DNA of 64,000 nucleotides, from positions 21,672,001-21,736,000 of the forward strand of contig NC_072797.1 in NCBI RefSeq assembly GCF_028583425.1. Direction: 5' to 3'. Made by a program: the position numbers and the translations under genes. Under the pieces are notes generated by a model, which was given only the letters and a program-made list of their open reading frames with translations, was not told the origin of the DNA and did not search any database. Below are positions 12,118 through 23,894 of this stretch, piece after piece. Source of the DNA: Eublepharis macularius. Its lineage: Eukaryota > Chordata > Lepidosauria > Squamata > Eublepharidae. Positions within the stretch are counted from its first letter, which is position 1. Every line of letters begins with the position of its first letter.

Positions 12118-12990
12118 TCAACAAACGGACAAGATATAATCCTCAGGTACTCCAAAAGTTTCTGCTCTCTTGTCAATGCCAAAAAACCCTTGAAACACTT
12201 GCTCAAGATTGGAATCACTCAGTTTGAACATCTTGGCACTGCTGAATGGAGACGGAATACCTTGTAGGCGAGTGCTAAGTGGGGGAGGAGAGCGGGGAGA
12301 GGGCACGGCAACAAAAACACACAGACACAATGCTGGAGGTAAAGAAGGCCACAACTTTATTAAGATTACAGCTCAGGGAGTGAAGGCGCACATAGGGCAC
12401 AGATCTGAGTATCGGCTGACCCACCTGCCAAGCTGATGACCCACATGCCCCCTCAAGACCTCTGCTGAAGGGGGGAACCATGGGATGACAGCCAGTGGGA
12501 TATCACATGGGGATACACTTGGGAGTAAGGTGGACTGACAGCCCCCAACTGGGAATGCATTGGCCATTCCTCACTCCCCAGACCCCTTATGGGGGACCCC
12601 CATAATAGGGAAACTGAGCCTGAGGGCCCTGTTTCCCCCCAAATGGATCGGTGCCCAATGCCAATCCGCAGCCTACTAACTCCAAAGTTGTGATGAAAAG
12701 GAAGGTTGGGTGGGATGCCACCACGAGCCAAGTGCCAAGGTGCGGGAGCAGGCCTCTAGACCAGGGGCTCACGCCGGATGTCCTGGGCGTGCACCCCTGG
12801 CCATTCCCCCGCCCCTTACCACAGGGTGGCCACCATGCCATCTCCCCCACTTGCCTCCCCCGCCCCACCCGCAAACCGGCCCAGCAGTTGAGTCTCGGAG
12901 CCGTTGCTTCACAAGGATTTGTGTCTCTGAGATTGTGGTTGTATTTAAGTCACCAACCATGTGAGCCTATCTAGTTGAAGAGCTGACTGC
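12118..12990. other. GC-rich unidentified block
   Basis: This block is clearly more GC-rich than its surroundings and contains several overlapping short open frames on both strands with no consistent coding signal. It may be part of a retroelement, since a DIRS-like relic follows directly. A short minus-strand stretch (FKLSDSNLEQVFQGFFGI) is peptide-like, but I do not recognise it. Left unassigned. Confidence 0.4.
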
Positions 12991-13019
12991 TGGGATGAAA
13001 TGGTACAGGGCCAGCAGTC

Positions 13020-13275
13020 AGCAATCAGCAGCTCATGCTTCTTGCCAAATCAACTGGCTTGAGCTCAGGGCAGGAAGACCAAGACACATTCTTCAAGACA
13101 ACCACTTTCTAGTCTGCACAGACATTACTATCCAAGTACATTATCAAGTGACACAAGGTTCAGTTGTCTCATGCCATCTTCTGTTTACTTGGGCTCTTAC
13201 ATCCATCTCAGCAGAGTATGTCCAGGGCTTTCAGAAAATTGAGGCAGACTGCTTGAGCAAGAAAGCAGATGAGGA
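13020..13275 (+). mobile_element. DIRS-like retroelement relic (RNase H region)
   Basis: The peptide around INWLELRA, LVCTDI and TSISAEYVQG followed by EADCLS resembles the RNase H region of DIRS-type elements. Only this short part is recognisable. It is an old, broken fragment. Confidence 0.45.
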
Positions 13276-13614
13276 AGACAGTGATCATCATATTTACTAA
13301 ATTTAAAGAGTCAGGTGCCATGGCCTCTCCCAGATGAGCTAGTTTTCCTGTCTCAGTGTTCAGTGTTTCATCAGGATCCATCATGATTTCATCTCTACCC
13401 ATGGAAATTCCTAGGTTTGGCATGGTGGCATACATATTTTCCAAATAAATGGAATCTTTTGGCATCCTGAAAACTCTGTATAACTAGAATGTACAACATC
13501 ATAGAGAACCTTATAGAGGTGATACAGATACAAGACTGTCTCCATCTGTAGTCATGGTACTTGATATTCTGGCATTTCTTCAAACCAGGACAGATGAAAA
13601 GCTGGCTCCAAATA

Positions 13615-13862
13615 CCAAATAGCCAGTTTGGTGAAGAGTGGTAGGATTCTAATCTGGAGAACTGGGTTTGATTGCCCACTCCTCCGCTTGAAGCCAGGTG
13701 GGTGACCCTGGGTCAGTCACAGCTCTTCCAGAGCTCTCTCAGCCCCACCCACCTCACAGGGTGATTGTTGGGGGGATAATAATAACATACTTTGTAAACC
13801 GCTCTGAGTGGGTGTTAAGTTGCCCTGAAGGATGGTATATAAATCGAATGTTATCAAAATCA
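13615..13862 (+). mobile_element. Sauria-type tRNA-derived SINE
   Basis: Close relative of the copy at 7283: AGCCAGTTTGGTGAAGAGTGG head, GGGTTTGATTGCCCA, CCCACCCACCTCACAGGGTG, tail GGTATATAAATCGAATG followed by a partly duplicated ATCAAAATCAAATG. The two copies look like one subfamily. Confidence 0.85.
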
Positions 13863-15877
13863 AATGTTACCTTCAAAAATCAACTTGTGGCCTAGGCAAC
13901 ATTTTGAAGCATGAAATTATTCTGTCACAACAGCCAGCCATAACGTGATTCCTCTTAGACACTTTTAAGATGAAAGAGTCCTCCTCCACAGTTGAGACGT
14001 CAGTCTTCTTTGTCTGAAGGACGGGGTTAAACACTTTCCTCCCTTTTTCCTCCTCCATGACCAGAGTGAAACTCATGGTGAGTCCAACTATCTAACTATT
14101 CATCTTTTGGGCTGAATTTTCTAAGGCTTAGTCCTGGCAAATATAAAGTCTAACCTCAACTTTATTTTATATAGGCTGAGAAATTTTCACATATCCCTTA
14201 TATATAATCATAAGTGCAATTGTGATTTTAATTGAACTTGGTGGATTGAGTGTTTGCACAGTTAGATCCTAAGTATGAATGAGTTTGGGAGTTAGATGTC
14301 TTACATTTAGAAGAGCACTATTCTGTGGTCTGTCCCTGTATATCTTTTGTGTAATAATAAACATGCTAAAAAACAAGATAAAGAATTGTTACCAAACTGT
14401 GAAAATAAAAAAAATGCCTCTGTCCCTTAAATTGCTTGATCCCATGGAAGTACTCCAAAATCAACAGATTTGAATATTAGAGCATTAGTTCAGCCACAGT
14501 AAAATCCTAATCAGTTCCTCCAGTCTAGTGAAGTAGCAAGTACTTTAAAATGACTTCTGACACATAACTGATTCTGGAATTATAAGCTGAAATCAATTTG
14601 TGACGTCATTTTTAAGCTAATGGCAGAATGTAAGCGGCCTAGAAAGCCAAAGCCACTGAATCCAATTTTTGAGTCTCTTCTTTCTTCATTTAAAATTCTA
14701 ATGAAGATAGTAATTAAAATCTGAATAAGCCTCAGATTTTAATGAAATCTCTAATTTTGTCCTTTCAAAGTAAAAATGGTAATTTTATTTTTAAACAGAA
14801 GCCTTATTTCATAGGAAGATTCCTATTTGCAAACCAGATGTCTATCAGTTCAGAAGCATGAATTATGAGCAACAGCTGAAATATGGCTCTTTTGATTTAC
14901 TAAGCTTGTGCTAATCTGACTTCAAACGAAACAAAGAAGGAAAGAGAGGAAGTTTATTTTTCTTTTTATCGGTCATGCTTCTGTTGGTACATGTAAAACT
15001 CTGAATATCATGAAGGGTTGGACAAAGTTGGAAAGCTTGCATATTCCTTTCAAGGGGGACGGTTCAGTAAAATGTATATTTAGTATTACTTACTATCTTT
15101 CAGCTGGCTCAGAGTGAACATTTAGATTCTTGTACTTATGATTAAACATCAGCACATTCTTTTGTGTACTATTTGTAGATTTCGGCAACAATACAGTACA
15201 CAATTATTTCTTTGATTTCTGTTGGACTTTATAGCTAACCCTGTGCTATACTATCTTATTTATTGTGTATGTGTCTACCTGTTCAGTCCACTTTAGATCA
15301 AATCATCTAAAAAGGTGGCTTTCACCTGTTTTTGCTGGCAATTTTTATTTCCTTGAACAGTTCGCAGTCTTACAATTGAAAAATTGTAAAAGCTGAAGAG
15401 AATGCAGTAAAAACTTTTTTTAAAGCACACACTGATTTATATATAGAGCAGCAAGTTATTACAGAACAGATCACATTCAAGTCCCTTGAGACTGAACCAT
15501 CTAAACAGGTGGCTTTCAAACTGGTTTCTGAAGAATCCTGCAATTTCTTAGACATTATCAGGGATTCCTCAGTGAAAAGATTAGCAATGACAGGCAAAGT
15601 TCCCTGAAGGCAGCTGGTCCTCCATTACTAAGTCTTCCTCTGTACTGTGTAGCCACAGGAAAAAGGCTGTATGTGTTTTAAAGTTTCTGTACACAATTTC
15701 GTAGAGGGCAACAGTAAAGCCCTGTCAAATAAATGTCCTCCACAAACTGAATGCATACTTTAAAACATGCCCTAGAATATTCTACAATGTGCTGTGTTCA
15801 ATGGTGGCCAATGAGGTAGTGTGCTGAAGCAACATGGACAGTGATAGTGGCAGAGAGAGCTGGAGAAGAGGATGTGT
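13863..15877. other. AT-rich 3' flank or distal 3' UTR of NPR3; no gene seen
   Basis: No coding region or recognised repeat. A minus-strand AATAAA at 15259-15264 could end a long NPR3 transcript, but this is unproven. Confidence 0.4.
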
Positions 15878-16090
15878 GGTTCAGTGGCATAATGCACATT
15901 TTGCATGCTGAAGATTCTATATTTACTCTCTGTCACCTGCAATTAAAGGATCTAAGGTGGCAGGTGTTGGGAAACACGTCTTTCTATAGGAAACCACAAG
16001 GAGCTACTGGCAACCAGGGCAGACTATACAGAGATGGATGCCCAATAATCAAACCTGATATAAGGCAACTTTATACGTTGTTTAATGAGT
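15878..16090 (+). mobile_element. tRNA-derived SINE, MIR-like (diverged)
   Basis: The head TTCAGTGGCATAATGCACAT and GCATGCTGAAGATTCTATATT resemble a tRNA-type promoter. Further on, GGCAACCAGGGCAGACTA and GATATAAGGCAACTTTATACG match the body of a common reptile SINE. It is strongly mutated. Confidence 0.5.
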
Positions 16091-18164
16091 CAACACCATG
16101 CACAGTGTACAGGTGCTGACTGGCTAGGAGTGCCCAGTGTTTTGCCACTCACAGGAGCTGGCATCTTCCTGTTTTTTACTTCCCAGTGCCCACCTCAGTT
16201 GGTTTCCATTGGCAGGTATGTTGGGGTTTCTCAGCTGATAAGTCAATATGAAAAGGACCCTGAAGGCTGAAAGTCTTTAAAAAAATGAACCTGATCTAAA
16301 AGCATTTTTCAAACCGACATAAATTAAAAGGTGTGTATGGGGTGGGGTAGTTAAAAAGATCCATGCACCCTTTCAGTAATAGAGAAAGCTGTGCTAAGAT
16401 AAAGTTCTGCTAGACAACGGATGACAATATTAATATGAATCTTGCCACTATATAAAACAGCAATGCCTGGGAACATAAGGGGAAAGACTGGCCAATATTC
16501 AAAAGTTAAAGATACGACTTTTATTTACATCTAAGAAGTTCTGTGCTCATTACTATTCACGTTTTTTTAAAAAAAATAGTTCTTCAAATGTATTCTCACC
16601 TTGACTTTTCAAAGTGAAATAAAAAAAAATAGACCTTTTTCTAATAGAAAAATATAAGATAAGAATACCTAAAAATAAAATGGTAACCCGGAATGTCATC
16701 TTTTATACAACAACAAATAGGTTTTGTGTTATCTTTACTATACAAAATTCAAATAAGTAATATTTACATAGTTTGGGCCACACTCGGGTCTCAAAGGTGA
16801 CAAGTGGGGCTTTGGCTTCCTACTGAAGCATTCCAGAGTAGGGATGCTATATCGCATCCTAATACAATATTCATTTACTCGCAAGTAAGTACCACAGGTT
16901 TCAATGGAACATACTGCTGAGTAACAGCCTGGTTTTCAAAAACAGATGCATTATGCAGGAACCCAGATTCCTCCATTGCCATGGTTTTCCTGCACAGATC
17001 AACATTCTCACCTCCTTTATTGTATTTAAAGCCTGTGCTAGCAACCAAGGGCTGAAGGAAATGGGTAAGCTGGTAGGAAAGGAGAAGAACAAATGAAGAA
17101 TCAGAACTGAATGTCCAGCTGTCTGTGCATGTGCCTCTGTAGAGAGATTACCATAAAAAACTTTGGCAGTGGCAGGAAGCTTAATTACAGTAACTGGTGG
17201 CAGTTAGGCCACATGCAACAGACTGAGATGGGAATAAGGTCTTGAGGTGACAGAATAGACTGGGGTACTACCCTATCTACTACTTCAATTGGAAGCCTAG
17301 CAATGACAGGATTCCCTAGAACCTTTCCCTCCAATGTTTTAATGGTTTACTTTCAGGGAGTTTGTATTTCCACCCTCTCTGCTGCTGCTGTTGTTTTTTT
17401 GCAACCGTTTGCAAAAAACGGTTCTAAAATAGGAAAGCCGCGCCAGTCAGTTTGGTATTTTGCAGGGATCTTTATAGTCCCTATTTATATTATGGATATG
17501 TTGCACATGTGAGAACTTTGTAGAAATAAATGGTAATTTGCTTAAACCCAAGTTTTTTTTCTTCTCCAGAAACACTGGCATACAGTTGTCTTATCGACAC
17601 TAACAAAACAAAATCTTCAAGGATCTTCAAAACCAATCTTTGTCTATTTTCTTTCCATAAATTACAGTGTGTGTATTGTACTACTAACACACTCCCTTCC
17701 TTACACTGCTGCCCCCAAAAACTAAACATATTTCTGCTCCTGCTATGAAAGTAGCTGTTTTATCTCTGAGATCCCATTTCTTTTACAATTACTCTGGTGT
17801 GAGATACAGCTAAAGGAGGACCACCTGAAGTTCAAAAAAAAGGCATCAGGAAGAACCGTTCACATCTCCAAGAAACAAATGGCTGGCCAAAGCAGCCTGA
17901 TTTAGAATATACAAAGAGCATTAGGAGTATCATGCACAGTGAAAAAAACTCCACTTTGTTTTTGTAATTATCCTTTCCACAAGAGAAAAAGGCCATGCGG
18001 CATAATGTGGCTAGTAAATCATTCCTGAGTTTCTGAAAGAAATTAAGACAAAATTACTCTACTTTTAAAATGCCGAGTCCTTAATGAGCCTCTTCTTTTC
18101 TGTTGCCATCTTTGGTAGGACCCATTTTTCGATAGATTTTCCCCACAATTTCTTTCTCTCCAGT
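16091..18164 (-). other. NPR3: Probable NPR3 3' UTR and flank
   Basis: The sequence follows the NPR3 stop with no splice signal needed and little repeat content (one palindromic repeat at 16849-16927). A minus-strand AATAAA lies at 16520-16525. NPR3 transcripts in other vertebrates have long 3' UTRs, which fits, but the end is not defined here. Confidence 0.5.
16849..16927. mobile_element. Palindromic MITE-like repeat (second subfamily)
   Basis: CGCATCCTAATACA, then TTTACTCGCAAGTAAG, GGTTTCAATGGAACATACTG and CTGAGTAA form the two halves of a self-complementary repeat. It is related to the copy at 21121-21207. Confidence 0.4.
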
Positions 18165-18276
18165 TCATGCAGCCGAAAAGTGAGATCTGATAGAGTCTTC
18201 TCGTAATTGCCGGTGCTTGCCGATATTGTATTCTTCCAGTTGACTTCGCCTCTCAATAGTTATTTTGTATTTTTTT
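18165..18276 (-). CDS. NPR3: NPR3 exon 8: cytoplasmic tail and stop
   Basis: The exon gives a 37-residue tail, [20 protein letters not shown] then [17 protein letters not shown], ending in TGA (18167-18165). This is the usual length of the NPR-C intracellular tail, whose basic segments are known to activate Gi. There is no kinase-homology or cyclase domain, as expected. The acceptor is TGTTGCAG. The 3' UTR starts at 18164 and runs toward lower coordinates. Candidate AATAAA signals on the minus strand lie at 16520-16525 and 15259-15264, but the true end cannot be fixed from sequence alone. Confidence 0.96.
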
Positions 18277-18950
18277 CTGCAACAAAAGGAATGAATGGCA
18301 CATAATAGGAAAATCTCCTGCTTCTGTTTAGGAAAAGCAATATAATTCCCTTCACAAAAGAATGCCTATGAAGGGCAAATGGGTCTCTAATGATAAATCA
18401 AATGAATGAACACTACTGCCGAAAGATTAAAGGGGTGTGTGCCTTGGAGCATTTTCACCTAGCCTAACAGACAAACTGCCCCTTCTTCCACAGATATGAA
18501 ACTAAGCAGTCAAAACCCAGTAATATGGTTGAAGTTATGGCTGAAACTCATAAAAACAGTTAATTGTTCATGCTCTTAAATATTTAAATAGGCTTAGTTG
18601 TATGGTTCCATAAGTACCATAAATAAATGAGATGTAGTAGGTTACTCTTGTGGTTTGCAGTACCACAGACACTAGCATTGTCCTTCTTAGTAGTATATAA
18701 ACAGACCCCAGTTATCAAAGGTAGAAACAAGTTTGTTCATGTTTTAGTAATAGTTATCTACATTTAATCCCTCCCCCTAAATCTAAGCTTGGTTTGTGAA
18801 GTATGAAAGATGTAAAAGATGTGTATGTGCCAATAGGCAGTAAATGGGCACATTAGTATAATTTTTTTCTTCATAACACATACTGACAAACTTCCCACAA
18901 ATTGGGATCATAAGGAATGGCCCACACTGTATAAAAGAAGGCTTTGTTTT

Positions 18951-20340
18951 AAGCCTGATTTGAGTCCAGTGACACCTTAGAGACCAAAATAGTTTTCATA
19001 GTATAAGCTTTTGAGAGTCAGAGCTCGCTTCTTCAGTTTTAAGCCTGTACGGTATTAGTGATGTGCAGCAGAACATTTTCTTCCTGGTCTGACCCACCAG
19101 CACTTCCTCATGGTTTGATATAATAATATAAAATGGTTCTGAACATGTGCAAATTTTCCACGCTGAGAAAAATCAATTTGCTGTAAAGCAAACCTGTAAA
19201 TGTAATTTAGAGTGGACATTTCAAAAGCCATTTTTATAATGAAACAACTGGAAAGGGGGAGCTGCCACAGTATTAAGCTGAAAGGATGGGTGACTAAGTG
19301 CAATATGTATTTATTTATTCACATTAAGGGCTTGTAATGTCTATACTATCACCCTGGCCAGTCCTTCACCATATGATCCATTGCAAAACTTCTGAAGGTG
19401 TCTGAAGTAGACATGGGCATGAACAGAAAAAAACCCAAACATGGTGTTCGTTGTTCGTTGCCATCCACGAACAATAAACAACGAACACTGACAAACATGA
19501 CCTGTTCACGAACATGTTTGTTGTTCGTTGTTCGTGGGGGCCAGCAGGCCCTCCTCCAGCCATCAAGATCCCTACCACGCTACTCCCAGAAACCCTACCT
19601 GAGCAGGCAGCAGGAAATGTACCAATAATAAATAATAGCTTGGCCCCAGAGCCTAGCATCAGCCTTGGAACCTGAAAGGGTAGATCCCTACTGCACCACT
19701 CCCAGAAACCTTACCTGAGCAGGCAGCAGGAAAGGTACCAGTAATAAATAATAGCTTGGTCCAGAGCCTGGCAGCAGCCCTGGAACTTGAAGAGGTAGAT
19801 CTCCATATCCCACCACATACAAAGAAAATTCAAGCTCCAATGCACTCTCCCCGTCTCTCTCTCAAAATGCCAACAGCAACTGTCTCTCCCTCACTGTCTG
19901 CAAAACCAGAGCTGGGAGCCCCCCTCAAGCCCTGCTGTTTGCTTCCTTGTAACAAATTTGGAGCTCCACACTTGAAAGGAAGACCTGCCTATCAAGCTAA
20001 ATTGGGCTTAGATTGGGGTTTCCAGGGCAACAGCAGGAGTTCAGACAGAGTTCAGGCAGTCCCTGCCTCCAGTTGCCAAGGGAATTGATTGCAGGTGCCA
20101 GATTGTCTGGCTTGAGGAACAGCAACAAATGAGGCTTGCAATGATCACCTGTTTGTTTAGAATGGGGCCTCAGGAACAGCTTGATCTCGAACAGCTGATT
20201 GGGCTGTTCGTGGCTTTTTAAAGTTCGTATTGCTGTTCGTGCCCATCTCTAGTCTGAAGTTGGGAGCTCTGACTCTCAAAAGCTCATACTCTGAAAATCT
20301 TGTTGGTCTCTAAGGTGCCACTGGACTCAAATCCTGCTGC
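18951..20340. mobile_element. Inverted-repeat element, split by a later hAT insertion
   Basis: The left arm at 18951-19036 (TTTGAGTCCAGTGACACCTT ... TCTTCAG) is the inverse of the right arm at 20252-20338 (CTGAAG ... AAGGTGCCACTGGACTCAAA). The hAT-like element at 19408-20251 sits between them and shows that the outer repeat is older. A complete relative lies at 60411-60598. Confidence 0.65.
19408..20251. mobile_element. hAT-like non-autonomous DNA transposon, copy 2 (844 bp)
   Basis: Ends are TAGACATGGGCATGAAC and GTTCGTGCCCATCTCTA. A perfect 8-bp target duplication GTCTGAAG lies at 19400-19407 and 20252-20259. Inside, a block of about 113 bp is tandemly duplicated (19570-19800, unit containing CCTGAGCAGGCAGCAGGAAA). 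No transposase is seen. It belongs to the same family as 10333 and 25927. Confidence 0.9.
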
Positions 20341-20652
20341 AAAATTTCAGTTATACACCTATAAGTAAAGCCAATAGCAATTTTAATGATCATGGCTGTG
20401 CCTTTGGCACCTGCCATAATCATAGGAGCTGCTAGAGCTACTAGGGATAGTTTGATTCATGCAGCATGGATTCAGGAAAGGCTGATCTCATGGAGAACAC
20501 AAAATATGGGCAGGCCATTATAGAAATCTGGTGGGCATGAACACACAGCAGAGGCTCTCATTTTGATACCAGCCCTTCTTGATTCCTTTTCTTTGCATGC
20601 CCAAAATTATTTTAAAGGTTATAGGGGATGCACACAGACATTATTTTTCTCA

Positions 20653-20817
<165 letters not shown>

Positions 20818-21120
20818 TTACTTGACTATGAATAAACCAAACATGAATTAACAAGATGTGCCTTTCTACTTTGATAAATCAATTAATACTAACTTCTTTG
20901 TTCTGTAACGTATAAAACATAACTGCACCAAAACTGTAGGTCTCCATTTTGATAGAACAGCAGTTGCTTAAATAAAGCGTTTTAGCTTCTTTTAACGTGG
21001 ACTGAATGCTTATTTTCCACAATGTAACAGATGGGCTACATTACAGAGTTTTTAAGAGAAAGGCATGTTTATTCATGTTATATGATATTCTTCAAGCCTA
21101 GCACAGAATTGTTGTCTTGA

Positions 21121-21207
21121 CGGTTTGATCTTAAGCATATTTTACTCAGGATGCCCCACGAGTTCAGCGGGAGTTACTACCAAAATGAGATTGCACAGGA
21201 TTGCAAC
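21121..21207. mobile_element. Palindromic MITE-like repeat (second subfamily)
   Basis: The pattern GATCTTAAGC...TTTACTCAGGATG...GTTCAGCGGGAGTTACTACC...GATTGCACAGGATTGCA matches a self-complementary squamate repeat. Lies in NPR3 intron 6-7 region upstream of exon 7. Confidence 0.4.
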
Positions 21208-22007
21208 TTAAGAAAGACCTTAGAAAGTCAATGATACTAATTCAGGATGATTTCCAAGATTTTTTTATCCAAATGGGTAAATAAACACTTCAGAGGTCAC
21301 TGTTTCTCAAATGTATGAAAATGCACCTCTAACTAGTTTTTTCAGCATTCACACTTCCCCCTTTGATCATTGCTGGGCCTCAGCCTACCAGCCCAGCTCC
21401 TAATCATCTCGTGTTGCTTTTTCACCACTTGTAGGATACATATACTAATGCACTCGGCTGGATGGTCCTATACACCTCAGTGCATCCTTCTACCTGGCCT
21501 ATTGTTCTTCCTTTACTCCATGAACAGCTCAAGATGAACAATGTATCCATTGCCAGGTACCTATGTCTTCACTCCCCTCTTGTAGTGACATCAGTGAGAT
21601 CACAACTCATTCTCTGGAAGATCTTGAAGCTATTCCCACTAAAACATGCAACAGCATTTGAACATAGCCACTTTGCTGGTATCCCACAAGCCTAGGTTTG
21701 GAAACAATTAAATGGATCAAACCATGGTGTTGGATTCAGTGTGTCTCTATGTTGCTGCAAAGAGCTATTCCGTGAACTTAAGCCTGCTTTTCTGGGTAGA
21801 AGAACTCCCTCCATGACTGGAAGGATACTCTGGATCCAGCCCCCATGATTTAGATCCCATGGAATTTAACAAATGCTCAATGCATTGCTCTGTAAGCAAG
21901 TTGTGTGGGCACACATTATAATACTATCAAGATACAAAAGTGTAAGAGTAAGTACATTCCCCAGCACAGAATGTCTGTTACAGGCAAAAAGAAGAAGCTG
22001 AACTTAC

Positions 22008-22140
22008 ATGATTTGCAGGGTGTATTGCTTGGATGCTCCATACCTCGGTTATCATCTATTCTCAGTTTTGGTTCCCAGAAGTAATTTACATTTGGAAGCA
22101 TTTCAAGCCGCCCTTGCTTTCCATAATAGTTCCCAATAAC
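22008..22140 (-). CDS. NPR3: NPR3 exon 6: juxtamembrane extracellular segment
   Basis: The exon is 133 nt. It encodes [20 protein letters not shown], then [20 protein letters not shown] and PCKS plus one base of the next cysteine codon. The cysteines of the PCKSC motif lie just outside the membrane, where NPR-C is known to form its inter-subunit disulfide. The acceptor is GCATAG and the donor is GTAAGT. FWEP replaces the YPWGP seen in human NPR3, as recalled. Confidence 0.96.
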
Positions 22141-22214
22141 CTATGCATAGAAACATTGTAGTAAAATGACAATATATTTCCAACGACCTTTCTCTGGGGA
22201 GAGACGGGTATAAA

Positions 22215-23640
22215 AGATAGTATGTTCAGTGTGAAGTTCAGTTCAGAATTTGGATTAAAATACTGAATTTTGGCTGATTCAGTAAAATCTGGGTATTCCA
22301 AATCAAAAATCAGGTATCCTGAATTTTTACCAAATTTTAAAATAAAAATTCAATAAAATTCAGTCATTGTTTTCTATGGCAAAATCACTCCGATGCGAAC
22401 GTACTCCTGACTGTTCTATAATGACACCCCAGGTTCATGGAGATGAGAACCAGGGGGCCAATTTTATGCCCCCCCCAAATGATGTCCCCACTCATTTGCC
22501 ATTAGTCCATGTGGGGAAAACTATCGAGGAACTGTCCAGGGGGCTGGTGGTAGCATTTTTCAGGCAAACTCCACTGAATTTTCAGGGGACCTGACTGTTC
22601 TCTAAATACCTGCCAAGCTCCAGGCAGATTGGACCCTGGAGGTCAATTCTATGAGCCCCTGAACAAGGTACCCCAACAACTCCATTGTTTCCTATAGGAA
22701 AAAAGTCACAGCTGATTCCCATTGCAGAAACACACTGGGGCAAGGCTACCATGGCCAAGGCATGCTCCCAAATGCAACCTGAGCTCATCCCAAAGAAAGC
22801 CCAATAGAACCAAACTGAAGCATAGGAATGGAATCCCCCCAGAACCAAACTGAAGCAAGGGACACTGAAGCAAGGGATCCATGTTTTAAGCAAACTGGGC
22901 CAAATGGCCCAATTCTATAGGCCCCTGAACAAGCTGCCCCCCGTCATTCTCCATTGGTTCCTATGGGGGGAAAATCCAAGCCTTTTTCCAGCACACAGGA
23001 AACCTTAGTCAGCACACAACAGTAACCATTGACCAAAAGCCTCAGAATGCAAACAGAACCAACAAAGCCCAATTGAACTAATGTCAACCAGAAAATCCTA
23101 CCAGAACCAATGTCAAACCAAAGAATCCCAGAAGAAGCAAACTGAAGCAAGGGGCATTGTTATAAGTTCAACAGAACCAGTGTCACTCAAAGATGCAAAG
23201 CAGAACACAGGGCCAATGCAAGCCCAAACACTACAAATGCCAAATCAGAGAATCCCACCAGAACCAATGTCAACCCACAGAATACAGCATCTAACCTAGC
23301 AAGCCAGTAATACCAAGACAGCAGCAACACCTGGCAATAACATATGGTAAGCAAGTAACACTGACACACACACAGACACAGTAATGCTGCCTTCCTCCTA
23401 TTGCCTAGGAAGCCTGCAAATGGGGGACAAGGCAGGGAAACAAGCTGCTGCAACCTTTAAAATGTAATTCCTAGATATTCCCAAATATATCCAGATAATT
23501 TGGTAATGTAAACGACGCTTTATCTGAATATATTCGAATATACCATGTATATCCATATATACATGAATAATTCCAAATAGTTATTTTTCAGGTATATATT
23601 CAGATATTCGCAGATCTTCAGTCTTCTTCTATTCCAATTA
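22215..23640 (-). mobile_element. Non-coding DNA transposon, related to the 48063 element (long copy)
   Basis: Read on the minus strand it has the same layout as 48063-48948: a terminal AT-rich part with GGTATATCC-like steps, then ATTTTAAAGGTTGCAGCAGC, TGGTTCTG-rich iterations, CATAGGAACCAATGG, and a terminal part with ATACCC...AATTCTGAA. The middle (22690-23290) is extended by repeats of an AACCAATGTCA-containing unit. It lies in NPR3 intron 5. Clear terminal repeats and target duplication were not found. Confidence 0.55.
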
Positions 23641-23799
23641 TCTAATAATCAACTAAAATAATAGCTAGTTATTCTGAAACTGACCTAGGTAATCCTTGCA
23701 CAATATTTTTATGAACTAAGGCTGAGACTACAGAGTTTATTCAATTATTCTTTGACATGCTGCTAACTTTTAAAATTGTTTATTTTAAATTAAATTTAC

Positions 23800-23894
23800 C
23801 TGCTGTGTCCCAGTTTCTGGATCAGTCATTGCAATTATAGAGAAATCCCCATATCTATCTCCATTGGCATCTATGGATACTGGCCCTGCAATGC
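23800..23894 (-). CDS. NPR3: NPR3 exon 5
   Basis: The exon is 95 nt. It encodes (G)[20 protein letters not shown] and [11 protein letters not shown]. The segment G-V-S-I-D-x-N-G-D-R is typical of the receptor-family ligand-binding domain. The acceptor is CTCTAG and the donor is CAG|GTAAAT. Phase is 1 in and 0 out. Confidence 0.97.
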
